Source: RBG-16-64-13 sp963718375 (lineage in GTDB: Bacteria > Actinomycetota > Thermoleophilia > RBG-16-64-13). Taken from it: a stretch of DNA of 64,000 nt. The notes under the pieces were generated by a model that saw only the letters and a program-made list of their open reading frames with translations, had not been told where the DNA came from and did no database searches. The DNA lies in the NCBI GenBank assembly GCA_963718375.1, contig CAVQZD010000012.1, forward strand, positions 1 to 64,000. Reading direction: 5' to 3'. The position numbers and the translations under genes are program-made. Shown here in pieces: positions 32,445 to 42,196 of this stretch (its first letter is position 1; each line of letters opens with the position of its first letter).

Positions 32445-35078
32445 GTGAAGACTGTTGTCAAGGGGCTGTCCTTCCTGGGCGTGGGCATCGATGCCAACTG
32501 CGTGCAGGTGGATGTAGAAGACGGCAAGATCCTCCGCATCCGGCCCTTCCACTTTGACTGGAAGTACGAACGCGAGCCCTGGACTATCGAGGCGCGAGGC
32601 AAGACCTTCACCTCCAGCGGCAAGACGCTCATCCCGCCCTTCACCCTCGGCTACAAGAACCGGGTCTTCTCGCCCAACCGGGTCAAGTACCCGCTCAAGC
32701 GGGTGGATTGGGACCCGAACGGTGCGCCCGGCTCCACCGGCCCTGGTGGCCGCAATGCGCAGAATCGGGGCGTCAGCCGCTACGAGCGCATCTCCTGGGA
32801 CGAGGCGGCTGAGATAGTCGCCGCCGAGATCCGGCGGGTGAAGGAGCAGTACGGCATGGCCGGCGTCCTCGCCCAGGCCGACGGCCATGGTGAGACCAAA
32901 GTCGTACACGCCGCTCACGGCTGCAACCGCGCGCTGCTTGGCCTGTTGGGTGGCTACACGCTGCAGGAGCGTAACCCCGATAGCTGGGAAGGTTGGTACT
33001 GGGGCGCCAAGCACGTGTGGGGCTGCGAACCGGTGGGCAAGGGCGCATATCAGTCCAACCTCGTGCCCGACATCGCCGAACACTCGCGTACGCTCATCTA
33101 CGCCGGCTGCGACCCCGAGACCACCACTTGGGGTTGGGGCGGGCAGACCGTCAGTCAGCTCTGCTACTGGTTCTCGGAGCTGGGCATCCGCCAGATCTAT
33201 ATCGCGCCCGACGTCAACTACGGGGCGGCCGTGCATGCGGACAAGTGGATCCCCATCCTGCCCGGCACCGACGCCGCTCTCTACCTGGCCATAGCCCACC
33301 AATGGTTGCAGGCGGGCAGCTACGACAAGGAGTATGTTGAGACCCACGTGGTGGGCTTCGACAAGTTCGCCGCGTACGTCTTGGGCGAGGAGGACGGGGA
33401 GCCCAAGACGCCCAAGTGGGCGGAGGGCAAGACCGGGGTGCCGGCCCGCATCATCAAAGCGCTCGCGCGGCGCTGGGCGGCCGCGCCTACCTCCACGGTG
33501 CACGGCAACGGCGGCAATATGATCCGCGGTCCCTACGCGACCGAGAACGCCCGCCTCGAAGTCTGCCTCTTGGGCATGCAGGGTCTGGGCAAGCCGGGCC
33601 GCCACATGCTGAGCACCATCGAGTGGGGGCTGATGGGCGTAGAGACGCCGCCCTACCCGTTCGGCAACTCGGTGCCGGTGCCGCGCCATGCCTTCTACCC
33701 GAGCGTGGAGGCGGCCAACCGGGGCTTCAACTTCGCGGGTGGCAAGGAGGGGATGCTGCAGTTCATCCCCAAGAACCGGCTCCACGAGGCGGTCAACGAG
33801 GCGAGCCACGACCAGCCGTTGACCTGGCGCGGCAGCACGCGCTGCCGCGCGCTCACGCCCGACCAGTTCACCGAGCACCAGTACCCACAGCCGGGGCTCT
33901 CAGAGGTGCACATGATGTGGTGCGACACCCCGGCTCTGATGACCTGCTGGAACGACAGCAACTACATGGCCAAGGCCTTCCGGAACCCCAAGATCGAGTG
34001 CATCGTCACCCAGCATCCCTGGATAGAGAACGACTGCGAGTTCGCCGACCTCATCCTGCCCGTGGCCACCAAGTTCGAGCTGGATGACATCGGCATAGAC
34101 AACCTCACCGCCGAGTACGGCACGCTCTTTCTGGACGAAAAATGTATCGATGCTGTCGGCGAGTCGCTCAGTGACTATGAAGTATGCTGCCTCGTCGCTG
34201 AGAAGCTGGGCGTGCTGGAGGAGTTCACCGGCGGCAAGTCCGCCCAGGAGTGGATCAAGGTGGGCTTCGACGCCGCCGGCGTCGACCATCTGATCAGCTG
34301 GGAGGAGTTCCAGGACAAGGGTCACTATGTGATCCCGAACGATGCCGATTGGGCTGACAACGAGGTCGCCCTGCGCGGCTTCGCCGCCGATCCGGCCAGC
34401 CATCCGCTGAGCACCCCCACAGGCAAGCTGGAGTTCTACTCCCAGCGTCTGGCCGACCACTTTCCCGACGACGTGGAGCGTCCGCCCGTGCCGGCCTGGG
34501 TCGAGCGTGGCCCCAGCCACGACGAGCGCATCGGCGGCGACCGAGCCAAGACCTATCCCTATCTGTGTCTCTCCAGCCATCCGCGCTGGCGGGTGCACTC
34601 GCAGCACGACGACATGCAGTGGCTGCGCGAGATCCAGACCAACAAGATCGTCGGCGCCGACGGCTATGCCTACCAGACGGCCTGGATCCACCCGGACGAT
34701 GCCGCAGCTAAGGGCGTGCAGACCGGCGATGTGGTGAAAGTCTTCAACGAGCGGGGCGCGGTGCTGGTGGGGGCCTATGTCACCGAGCGCGTGATGGCCG
34801 GCGTGGTCTCCATCGACCACGGCGCCAGGTACGACCCGATAGTCCCGGGCGAGTTCGACCGGGGCGGGGCGATCAACTGCATCACCCCGCGCAAGACCAC
34901 GTCGAAGAACGCCACCGGCATGGTGAGCGGCGCCTTCCTACTCGACTTCGAGAAGGCCGACCTGGATGAGCTCGCACGGCAGTACCCGGAGGTCTGGGCG
35001 CGCCCGATCGACAAGGCGACGGGCTCTGGCTTGGGAGCGGATGCTGGCTACTTAGCTGTCGCTGCGGTGCTTGCGTAG
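32445..35078 (+). CDS. Orphan transhydroxylase-like molybdoenzyme large subunit
   Basis: GTG start; 877 residues. It is collinear with the AthL-like protein: GKILRIRPFHFDW, WTIEARGKTF, RYERISWDEAAEIV, RNPDSWEGWYWGAKHVWG and YDKEYVETHVVGFDKFAAYVLG, with a full C-terminal dinucleotide-binding domain (WIHPDDAAAKGVQTGDVVKVF). The metal-ligand Ser180 with Asp179 (NPDS) and a histidine near 148 are kept. The residues matching Trp345, Tyr395, Cys547 and Tyr550 of the neighbour are replaced (GGNMIRG; no CSGY motif), so the pocket differs. No FeS small subunit lies nearby. It might borrow BthL, use another partner or work alone. No export signal. Substrate unknown, presumably a hydroxylated aromatic or related compound. 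Confidence 0.8.
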   Translation: MKTVVKGLSFLGVGIDANCVQVDVEDGKILRIRPFHFDWKYEREPWTIEARGKTFTSSGKTLIPPFTLGYKNRVFSPNRVKYPLKRVDWDPNGAPGSTGPGGRNAQNRGVSRYERISWDEAAEIVAAEIRRVKEQYGMAGVLAQADGHGETKVVHAAHGCNRALLGLLGGYTLQERNPDSWEGWYWGAKHVWGCEPVGKGAYQSNLVPDIAEHSRTLIYAGCDPETTTWGWGGQTVSQLCYWFSELGIRQIYIAPDVNYGAAVHADKWIPILPGTDAALYLAIAHQWLQAGSYDKEYVETHVVGFDKFAAYVLGEEDGEPKTPKWAEGKTGVPARIIKALARRWAAAPTSTVHGNGGNMIRGPYATENARLEVCLLGMQGLGKPGRHMLSTIEWGLMGVETPPYPFGNSVPVPRHAFYPSVEAANRGFNFAGGKEGMLQFIPKNRLHEAVNEASHDQPLTWRGSTRCRALTPDQFTEHQYPQPGLSEVHMMWCDTPALMTCWNDSNYMAKAFRNPKIECIVTQHPWIENDCEFADLILPVATKFELDDIGIDNLTAEYGTLFLDEKCIDAVGESLSDYEVCCLVAEKLGVLEEFTGGKSAQEWIKVGFDAAGVDHLISWEEFQDKGHYVIPNDADWADNEVALRGFAADPASHPLSTPTGKLEFYSQRLADHFPDDVERPPVPAWVERGPSHDERIGGDRAKTYPYLCLSSHPRWRVHSQHDDMQWLREIQTNKIVGADGYAYQTAWIHPDDAAAKGVQTGDVVKVFNERGAVLVGAYVTERVMAGVVSIDHGARYDPIVPGEFDRGGAINCITPRKTTSKNATGMVSGAFLLDFEKADLDELARQYPEVWARPIDKATGSGLGADAGYLAVAAVLA

Positions 35079-35250
35079 GTCGAATCTTTCTAGATGGGTC
35101 ATGTCGTCGCGGTCTCGCACCACCCGTGGGTTGGGCTCGATGGCCGGGTAACCTAGGCTCAGCATGTCGTAGATGACGTAGCCGTCAGGGATGCCCAGCA
35201 AGTCGGCGATCATGACCGAGGGGTAGGCCGCTCCGACGATGCTCACCCAG
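35052..35250 (-). pseudogene. Nitroreductase-family C-terminal remnant
   Basis: The minus strand encodes GCHWVSIVGAA, then MIADLLGIPDGYVIYDMLSL, GYPAIEPNPR and MTHLERFDL, the usual C-terminal third of an FMN nitroreductase. Upstream frames are broken within about 40 bases and no flavin-binding N-terminus is found before the VapBC remnant. Its end overlaps the end of the convergent molybdoenzyme gene by 27 bases. It is a truncated or error-damaged gene. Confidence 0.55.
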
Positions 35251-35358
35251 TGGCAGCCCGTAGACGAAGATGGTCGCAGCAAGAGCTCACGCCGAGGAAA
35301 GCGTTGGGAGCCGGGAGAGAAGGTCTTGTCAAACGATAGGGTATCGTAGACTCTGCGT

Positions 35359-35582
35359 ATGACGAAGGAGGTCTGTCGAGGGAGACGTCACAATCTCCCC
35401 CAGGTTCAGGTGGCCAACCCAAGAGCATCCGTGAGCAGGGGTCTCGTCCCGGGTCAGAAGGTCCAGGCCATCGCCTACGGCGGCCGCGTGAGTTGGTACC
35501 CGTTCGGCCTGCCCAGGAGTTGCGCGGGATACTGCGCGGTCTGGATACCAGCGTGATGCGCGACGAGAGTGACCGCGTGTGA
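35359..35582 (+). pseudogene. AbrB/VapB-type antitoxin (frame-disrupted)
   Basis: Begins MTKE, and in shifted frames gives GDVTI near 35388 and then LVPVRPAQELRGILRGLDTS followed by VMRDESDRV to the stop, which overlaps the next start. This is the shape of a SpoVT/AbrB-fold antitoxin with a C-terminal toxin-binding tail. At least two shifts are needed to join the parts. Confidence 0.5.
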
Positions 35583-35942
35583 ACGTAGTCGACTCGTCGG
35601 CTTGGCTGGAATACTTCGGCGACGGGAGACGACGATGAACTCGCCGGGGTATCGAGGCACCGGAGGACTTGGTGGCCCGGCGCTGACAGTCTATGAGGTC
35701 TTCAAACGGATGTGCCAGATCAAGGATGAGACGTCTGCCTGTCTGCGGTAGCCACAGGATGCAGAGCCGTGTGGTCGATCTGACGTCAGGCCTGGCGATA
35801 GAGGCTGCCAGGCTATCGCTCGAGAACGGACTGGCCACCCCGCACTCTATCGTCCGGGCTACGCTGTCGGGGAGCGTGCGACTCTCGGACGCAATATGCC
35901 CATTTCGCCGGTGCAGACGGTGGAGTACTGGGCGAAGGGTAG
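35579..35942 (+). pseudogene. VapC-type PIN-domain toxin (frame-disrupted)
   Basis: GTG start overlapping the antitoxin stop. The N-terminal VNVVDSSAWLEYFGDG holds the first PIN-domain acidic residue; PALTVYEVFKRMC holds the conserved glutamate. VVDLTSGLAIEAARLSLENG and later LWTQDADF-like and VEYW sequence complete the fold, in three frames. VapC toxins are Mg-dependent RNases acting on tRNA or rRNA. Coordinates of the end are approximate. Confidence 0.5.
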
Positions 35943-36061
35943 CGCCCAGCGTGCCAGTCACGCTCGACCGGTTGAGCCAGGCAGTATTGTGGGTAGAATC
36001 AACCGCAATGCGCGTCATAAGCCCCGCGGGAGATCAGTCGGCGGCGGCATGGAGGTATAGG

Positions 36062-37244
36062 GTGAATAGAAGGCAGATAGGCAGCGGCATCTCTTGGGTG
36101 GGCGCGGTGGACTGGGATCGGCGCCTGTTCGATTCGCTGATACCGCTCCCCGACGGCACCTCGTACAACGCCTATCTCGTTGAGGGCAGCGAGAAGACCG
36201 CTCTCCTCGATACGGTCGACCCGGCCAAGGTCGACGTCTTGCTCGCGAACCTGGAAGGCATCGCCGAGATCGACTACGTGATCTCGCACCACGCCGAGCA
36301 GGACCACTCGGGCAGTATCGGACTGGTGCTGAGAGAAGTACCCCGACGCCAAGGTGGTCACCAACCCGCGGGCCAAGGAGCTGCTCATCGATCTGCTTGC
36401 AGTTGCCCGAAGAGGCATTTGTGACGGTTGAGGACGGGGAGACCCTATCGCTGGGGGACAAGACCCTGCAAGTTCGTCTACACGCCCTGGGTCCATTGGC
36501 CCGAGACCATGGTCACCTATCTGCCCGAAGACAAGGTGCTTTTCAGCTGTGACTTCTTCGGCTCGCACGTCGCGACCTCGGAGCTATTCGTAGTCGACGA
36601 AGGGCGCGCTCACGAGGCTGCCAAGCGCTACTTCGCCGAGATCATGGCTCCATTCCGGCCCACAGATCGAGAAGAACCTGGAGAAGCTCAGGGACTACGA
36701 CATCCGCATGATCTGCCCCAGCCACGGGCAACTCTATCAGCGGCCGGCCTTCATCGTCGATCTCTACAGGGAGTGGGTTTCCGGTCCACCCAAGAACCTG
36801 GTACTCGTGCCCTATGTGTCCATGCACGGCAGCACCGAGAAGATGGTGCATCACCTGGCGGACGCTCTGGTGGAGAACGGTGTGCGTGTGGAACTCTTCA
36901 ACCTGGCCGTCACCGATCTAGGCAAACTGGCCATGGTGCTCTTGGACGCCGGCACGATCGTGGTGGGCACCTGCACCGTCCTAGTCGGGCCGCATCCGCT
37001 GGCCGCTTACGCGACCATACTGGCCAACGCTCTGAAGCCCAAGGCTCAGTTCCTCTCCATAGTCGGCTCGTACGGGTGGGGCAGCAAAGCGGTAGAGACG
37101 CTCTCCGGGTTGATACCCAACCTCAAGGTGGAGGTGCTGGGTCCCGTCATCTGCAAGGGATATCCCCGCGAGACCGACCTCAAGGCGCTCGAGGAGTTGG
37201 CCGCCACTATCGCTCAGAAGCATAGGGAGAGTCAGCTCGCATGA
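36062..37244 (+). CDS. fprA: Flavodiiron protein FprA (frame-disrupted)
   Basis: GTG 36062 with GGAGG upstream. The N-terminal metallo-beta-lactamase domain has PLPDGTSYNAYLVEGSEKTAL, the diiron ligands in ISHHAEQDHSGS, WVHWPETMVTYLPED and LFSCDFFGSHVA, with frame changes near 36345, 36405, 36470 and 36662. The C-terminal flavodoxin domain (VLVPYVSMHGSTEKMVHHLADAL, SIVGSYGWGSKAVETLSG) is in one frame. It reduces O2 or NO to protect anaerobic enzymes. It overlaps the DUF305 gene by ATGA. Confidence 0.82.
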
Positions 37245-37812
37245 AGAAGTCGCTAATCATCTCAGGGTCGATATGCATCGCAGTAGGTCTCGCGCTCTTC
37301 GGATTGGTCGTGGTGCCGTGGTTCCTCGCGGATGACGCAAGGTTCGCGATGGGCGACATGGACCGCCACTTCATCGAGCAGATGATCCCCCATCACCAAG
37401 ACGCGGTGGACATGTCCGAGCTCGCGCTCACCGAAGCGGAACACCCCGAACTCAAAGACCTGGCCGAGAGCATCATCGAGAGTCAGAGCCGCGAGATCGA
37501 CGACATGCGTAGCTGGTATCTCTCCTGGTACGGCACAGAGGCGCCTGAGGACTCCGCGTCTGGCGGCTTCGGGATGATGGGCGGCGGTATGATGCACGAC
37601 GAGGCCGATCTAGAGGTCTTGGCGGCGGCGGAGGATTTCGACAAAGAATTCATCGAGCAGATGATCCCGCATCATGAGATGGGAGTGATGATGGCCCGCA
37701 TGGTGCTCGCCCGTACGGACCGTCCGGAGATCGAGCGGCTGGCCGAATCGATCATCGAGACTCAGAACGGCCGAGATCGAGCAGATGCGCGACTGGTATG
37801 ACGAGTGGTAGA
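37241..37812 (+). CDS. DUF305 protein, membrane-anchored (one frameshift near the end)
   Basis: An N-terminal hydrophobic segment (SLIISGSICIAVGLALFGLV) anchors or exports it. Two repeats of the DUF305 helical motif follow: HFIEQMIPHHQDAVDM and EFIEQMIPHHEMGVMM, joined by a Gly/Met-rich linker (GGFGMMGGGMMHD). A shift near 37767 converts the ending to AEIEQMRDWYDEW with stop at 37812. His/Met-rich DUF305 proteins are often linked to copper or other metal handling; that role here is inference. Confidence 0.75.
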
Positions 37813-37840
37813 ATAGTCCGGACGAAGGGAGGGACTCGCC

Positions 37841-38116
37841 ATGATGTGGGATGGTGGGCTTGGCATGGGCGACGGCTGGATACTCGGGTCTATCATGATG
37901 ATCGTCGTCTTGGCGCTGATAGTCGTAGGCATCGTCCTCCTGATACGCGGTGTCTCCGGCCGGCAGGGCGATGGGAGCGCTGGTGGTGGGCAGGCGTCAT
38001 CGAGCCAGAGCCCCGGAGCCGGGTAGTGCGCTGCGGATACTCGAAGAGCGCTACGCCCGTGGCGAGATCGACCAAGAGGAATTCTCAGGCGCAAGAAGGA
38101 CCTGCTCGGCAAGTAG
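37841..38116 (+). CDS. Small membrane protein with SHOCT domain (frame-disrupted)
   Basis: Begins MMWDGGLGMGDGWILGSIMM, followed by one transmembrane helix (IVVLALIVVGIVLLI). After a shift near 38020 the frame gives ALRILEERYARGEIDQEEF, the SHOCT motif, and ends KKDLLGK after a second small shift. SHOCT peptides usually end short membrane proteins of unknown role; proximity to the DUF305 gene suggests a shared metal or envelope function. Confidence 0.65.
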
Positions 38117-38282
38117 GCGCCCTGCGTGATCCCTCGGAGCCTGGAGCTGGATCGAGAAGCACGGCTCACGCGAGTCTAGCCGGAATGTATAATCAGCCGG
38201 ATTCGTCGGAAGCTATCAAGAAGGGAACGTGCCTTGCCGCGCATCTACAGACGCCTTCACCTCGCTGTTCTGGCGACTCTCT

Positions 38283-39265
38283 ATGACTCGGCTGACCCTA
38301 GGCCCGAACGTGACGAGATACTACATGTACGAGAGAATGAGGGAGACCGCGAAGTCGTTTGCCAGTAGGAAGGGCGATGTCCTCTCCGTAAGCCAATCTG
38401 GATGGTTAGTTCCACTACCCGCAGGAGCTGTCGCGGACAACCTCGCAGGAGGTGCGGGGCGCTCTGGGCGGCCACGACATCTACTGCATCGCCAGCGGTC
38501 TGCATCTGGACCCGCTGTTCGGGCGGGGCGGGCTCTCGTCTCCCGACGACAAGGTGCGCGGCCTTGGCGCTGGAGCGCACGCTCGAAGGCGGCGGAGTTC
38601 GCCGGCGAGCCTGGGCGCGCACTTCATCATCTGGCCGGGGATCGAGGGCTACAACTACCCGTTCCAGACCCCGTACGCGGAGAGCTGGAGCCGGTTCATC
38701 GACGGCGTCGAGCCAGGCGGCCGAGGTGTGCGCGCGCCACGGCGTGAAGCTGTTCTTGGAGCACAAGAACTCCGAGCCGGCGATGAAGATCTTCATGCGC
38801 AACATCGGCATGACGCTGCACGTGATGCACACTCTGCGCGCTCGCGGCATCGACAACGTCCAGGTCAACATGGACTGGCAGCACCTGATCATGAACCGCG
38901 AGCACCTGCCGGAGTACGCGGCGCTGCTGGCGGCGGAGGGGCTGCTCGGCCACCAGCACGCCAACTCCGGCTGGGGTGACTTCGACGACGACAACATGGT
39001 CGGCGCGACCGACTTCTTGGAGACGGTCGAGCTGGCGATCGAGCTGCGCCGCGCGGGCTACGGCGAAGCGGCGGCAGGCTGGGCTTCGACCTCTACCCGT
39101 ACACCGAGGACCCGGTCGAGGCCGTGCAAGCGCAGCGTGATGCACTGGCGGTTCATCGACTCGGTGGCCGCGAAGATCGACGGGCCGGCGCTGCGCGAGG
39201 CGCAGAGCCGCAAGGACGCGGTGCGCGCCTACGAGCTCGTCTACGCGGCGCTGGGCGGCGAGTAG
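38283..39265 (+). CDS. Xylose-isomerase-like TIM-barrel protein (frame-disrupted)
   Basis: Fragments in three frames form one sugar isomerase/epimerase (AP-endonuclease 2 superfamily): HYPQELSRTTSQEVRGALGG, IIWPGIEGYNYPFQTPYAES, metal-ligand region KLFLEHKNSEPAMKIFMRN, VNMDWQHLIMN, LLGHQHANSGWG and LGFDLYPYTEDPVEAV, ending AYELVYAALGGE. This is the type used as xylose isomerase in several Actinomycetota. Xylulokinase follows 17 bases later, supporting D-xylose use. Shifts near 38410, 38555, 38720, 39075 and 39125. The N-terminus is unclear. Confidence 0.7.
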
Positions 39266-39282
39266 CCTACTGAGGGGACACG

Positions 39283-40827
39283 ATGCCCGGCCAGACACTC
39301 ATCGGGCTCGACGTCGGCACGACCAGCGTCAAGGCGATCGCGATAACGCCCGACGGCGAGGTGGTCGGCAGGGCCGAGGAGCAGTACGAGCTTCAGACCC
39401 CGCAGCCCGGCTGGGCGGAGCAGGACCCCGAGGACTGGTGGCGCGCGGCGCAGCGTGCGCTCGCGCGCCTGGAGGGCGCAGCCGCTGGCATCGGCCTCTC
39501 GGGCCAGATGCACGGGCTCGTGTGCTCGACGCAGGACCGGGCGCTGCGCCCGGCGATCCTGTGGAACGACCAGCGCACCGGCGCGGAGTGCGCCGAGATC
39601 GAGCGCAGGCTCGGGCTCGAGCGGCTGATCGCGCTGACCGGCAACCGCGCGCTCACCGGGTTCACCGCGCCGAAGCTGCTCTGGCTGCGCACGCACGAGC
39701 CGGAGATCTACGGCAAGATCGCCCACATCTGTCTGCCCAAGGACTACGTGCGGCTCAGGCTCACGGGCGAGCACGCGACCGACGTGGCCGACGCGTCGGG
39801 GACCCTGCTGTTCGACGTGGCGGCGCGGGACGTGGAGCGACGAGCTGCTCGGCCGCTGGAGGTGCCGTCCGACTGGCTGCCGCGCGCCTGGAGTCGCCCG
39901 AGATCTCGGGCCATGACGACCGCGGGCGCGCCGCGGGCGTGCCGTGGCCGCCGGCGCGGGCGACCAGGCGGCCGGCGCGCTGGGAGTAGGCGTGGTCAGG
40001 CCGGGGCCGCTCTCGGTGGTGCTCGGCACTCGGGCGTGGTGTTCGCGGCGCCTGCCCGACTTCGTCTCCGACCGCAGGCTCGTCTGCACGTGTTCTGCCA
40101 CGCGGTGCCGGCACCTGGCACGCGATGGGGGTGATGCTCTCGGCGGCGGGGTCGCTGCACTGGCTGCGAGACGTCCTGGGCCGTCTCGTACGAGCAGCTG
40201 CTGGCCGAGGCCGAGGCGTGGCCGCCCGGCTGCGAAGGGCTGTCTTTCGCCCCGTACCTGTCGGGCGAGCGGACGCCGCATGCCGACCCGGACATAAGAG
40301 GCGCGTTCTGCGGGCTCGACCTGCGCCACGACCGCGGGCGCGCTGTGTCGCGCGGTGCTTCGAGGGCGTCGCCTTCGGTCTGCGCGACTCGCTGGAGCTG
40401 GTGCGCGTCGCTGGGCGCCGAGCCGCGTCTCGGCCCGCGTCTCCGGCGGCGGCGCTCAGAGCGAGCTGTGGCTCAAGATCGTCGCCTCGGTGCTGGGGCT
40501 GCCGCTCGAGACGCACGGCGGTCTCTGAGGGCGCGGCCTTTGGGGCGGCGCTGCTGGGAGGCGTGGCCGCAGGCGTATTCGCCGACGCCGAGGATGCGGT
40601 GCGCGCTGCGTGCGCACGAGCAGGACGGTGGAGCCCGTCGAGGCGTGGCTCGGCAGTACGACGAGCTCTACGAGCGCTTCCGTGGCCTGTATCCGACGCT
40701 GCGGACGCTTAGCCAGCCAGACGGGGCAGCGACAGAGGGGTGGGACTACGTCCGAACGAGGACAACGAGAATCTGGCGCGGGACTCTCATGGCGTCGGCA
40801 GAAGTCAGCCGCACGGTCTGCGCCTAG
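39283..40827 (+). CDS. xylB: Xylulokinase XylB (frame-disrupted)
   Basis: FGGY kinase. The first 185 residues read cleanly: TLIGLDVGTTSVKAIAI (ATP site), GWAEQDPEDWWRAA, IGLSGQMHGLV, AILWNDQRTG, LTGFTAPKLLWLR and ICLPKDYVRLRLTG, then DVADASGTLLFDV. Beyond 39840 many shifts occur, yet recognisable pieces continue (PGPLSVVLGT, LAPYLSGERTPH-like, RGAFCGL, and at the end YDELYERFRGLYPTLR). The stop is uncertain because the last frame runs on to 40827. It phosphorylates D-xylulose. Part of the xylose block. Confidence 0.75.
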
Positions 40828-40837
40828 CTGAAGAGGC

Positions 40838-42064
40838 GTGCTAAGGCTACGGGCCGGCGGGTCAGCAGAGCATCCGCCGGCAGAACCTGGCGCTCGTCTT
40901 GCGGGAAGTCATGGACAACGGACCACGCTCGCGCGCGGGCATAGCCGAGGCGGTCGGGCTCACCCGGTCTACGGTGTCGAGCCTGGTGGGTGAGCTCATC
41001 GACAGAGGGTTCCTGCTCGAGCGCGAGCTGGAGCGGGGCGGGTCGGTGGGCAGGCCGGGACGACTGGTGGCGCTCTCCGACACCACGGTGGCGCGCTCTC
41101 GGTCTGGAGGTAAACGTGGACTATCTGGCCGCCTGCGTTCTCGATCTCGCCGGGAACGTGCGGCTACGAGCAGTTTCTTCGTGCGAGACAACCGCGAGCA
41201 TGCCGGCCGAGCGCGGTGCTGGACGCGCTGGCCGAACTGGCCAAGCGGGCAGCTGCAGAGCGTCGAGCGAGAAGGTCTGATGCCGTCGGCACTACGCTCG
41301 CCGCCCCAGGGCTCGTGGACTACTCCAGCGGGATGCTTGCTGAGCGGCTCCGAACCTCGGTGGGGGCGCGATGCCGCTGGAGGCCGAGCTGGTGCGTCGC
41401 TTGGACCGGCCGCATCACTACGTCTCGCGTGGACAACGAGGCCAACCTGGCGGCCTGGGTGAGCTGTGGACGGGCAAGGGACACAAGTGGGGCGACTTCA
41501 TCCGCATCTCTGGCGAGGTCGGCGTGGGTGGCGCTCTGGTGGCGGACGGGAGTTGCTGCGCTCCGGCAGCGGGCTCGGGGGCGAGATCGGTCACGTCATG
41601 GTCGATCCCGAGGGCCCCGAGTGCACCTGCGGGTCTCGCGGATGCCTGGAGAAGATGGTGGGCAAGAAGCGCTGTTGAGGGCCGCGGACTGGAGGCCGAC
41701 GGTAGGCACCAGCATCGCGCTGCCCGATGGCGGCATCTCGCTGCATGGTCAAGAGCGCGCGCCGGGGTGACCCGCAGACCCTGGCGGCGCTGACCGAGGC
41801 AGGCGCGCGCTTGGGATCGCGTGCGCTTCGGCGGTGAACCTGATCTCGCCCCAACACGGTGGTGCTCGGCGGGATCTACGCGCCGCTATTCCCGTGGCTT
41901 GCGTGGGTCCGCTGCGCGTGGAGTTGGAGCAGCGGGCTTTTCTGACGCGGCACTCCGATGTGGCGGTGGTGCGTTCGGAACTCGGTCCCTGGCGGCCGTA
42001 CGAGGGCGGCCTCGCTGGCGCTGAGGGCCGTCTGCGCCGACCCGTTTCTTGGTACAGTCGGTAG
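40838..42064 (+). CDS. ROK-family transcriptional repressor, XylR-like (frame-disrupted)
   Basis: The N-terminal HTH begins GQQSIRRQNLALVLREVMD and reads GIAEAVGLTRSTVSSLVGEL. After SVGRPGRLVALSD the ROK domain follows in several frames: LGLEVNVDYLAACVLDLAG, VDNEANLAALGEL, ISGEVGVGGALV, GEIGHVMVDP and the zinc motif CTCGSRGCLEKMVG. It ends ALRAVCADPFLVQSVG. Such repressors control xylose or other sugar genes, and the dyad at 42099-42119 is a likely target. Start and internal frames are uncertain. Confidence 0.7.
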
Positions 42065-42098
42065 GACAGCGGCTTCGGCGAGGTGCAGAGCGGGACAG

Positions 42099-42119
42099 TT
42101 TGTTGTATGGTGCAACAAA
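42099..42119 (+). promoter_or_regulatory. ROK-type operator dyad
   Basis: Perfect inverted repeat TTTGTTG (42099-42105) and CAACAAA (42113-42119) around a 7-base spacer containing a TATGGT box. It resembles operators of ROK/XylR repressors. It sits between the repressor gene and the sugar transporter, 78 bases before the binding-protein start. Confidence 0.65.
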
Positions 42120-42196
42120 TAGGAGCCTAAGGAGGGCGACGGATCAACATAGACGCGTAGATCGCGACAACTGATGAAACCAGGAGGGAAGCAGAA

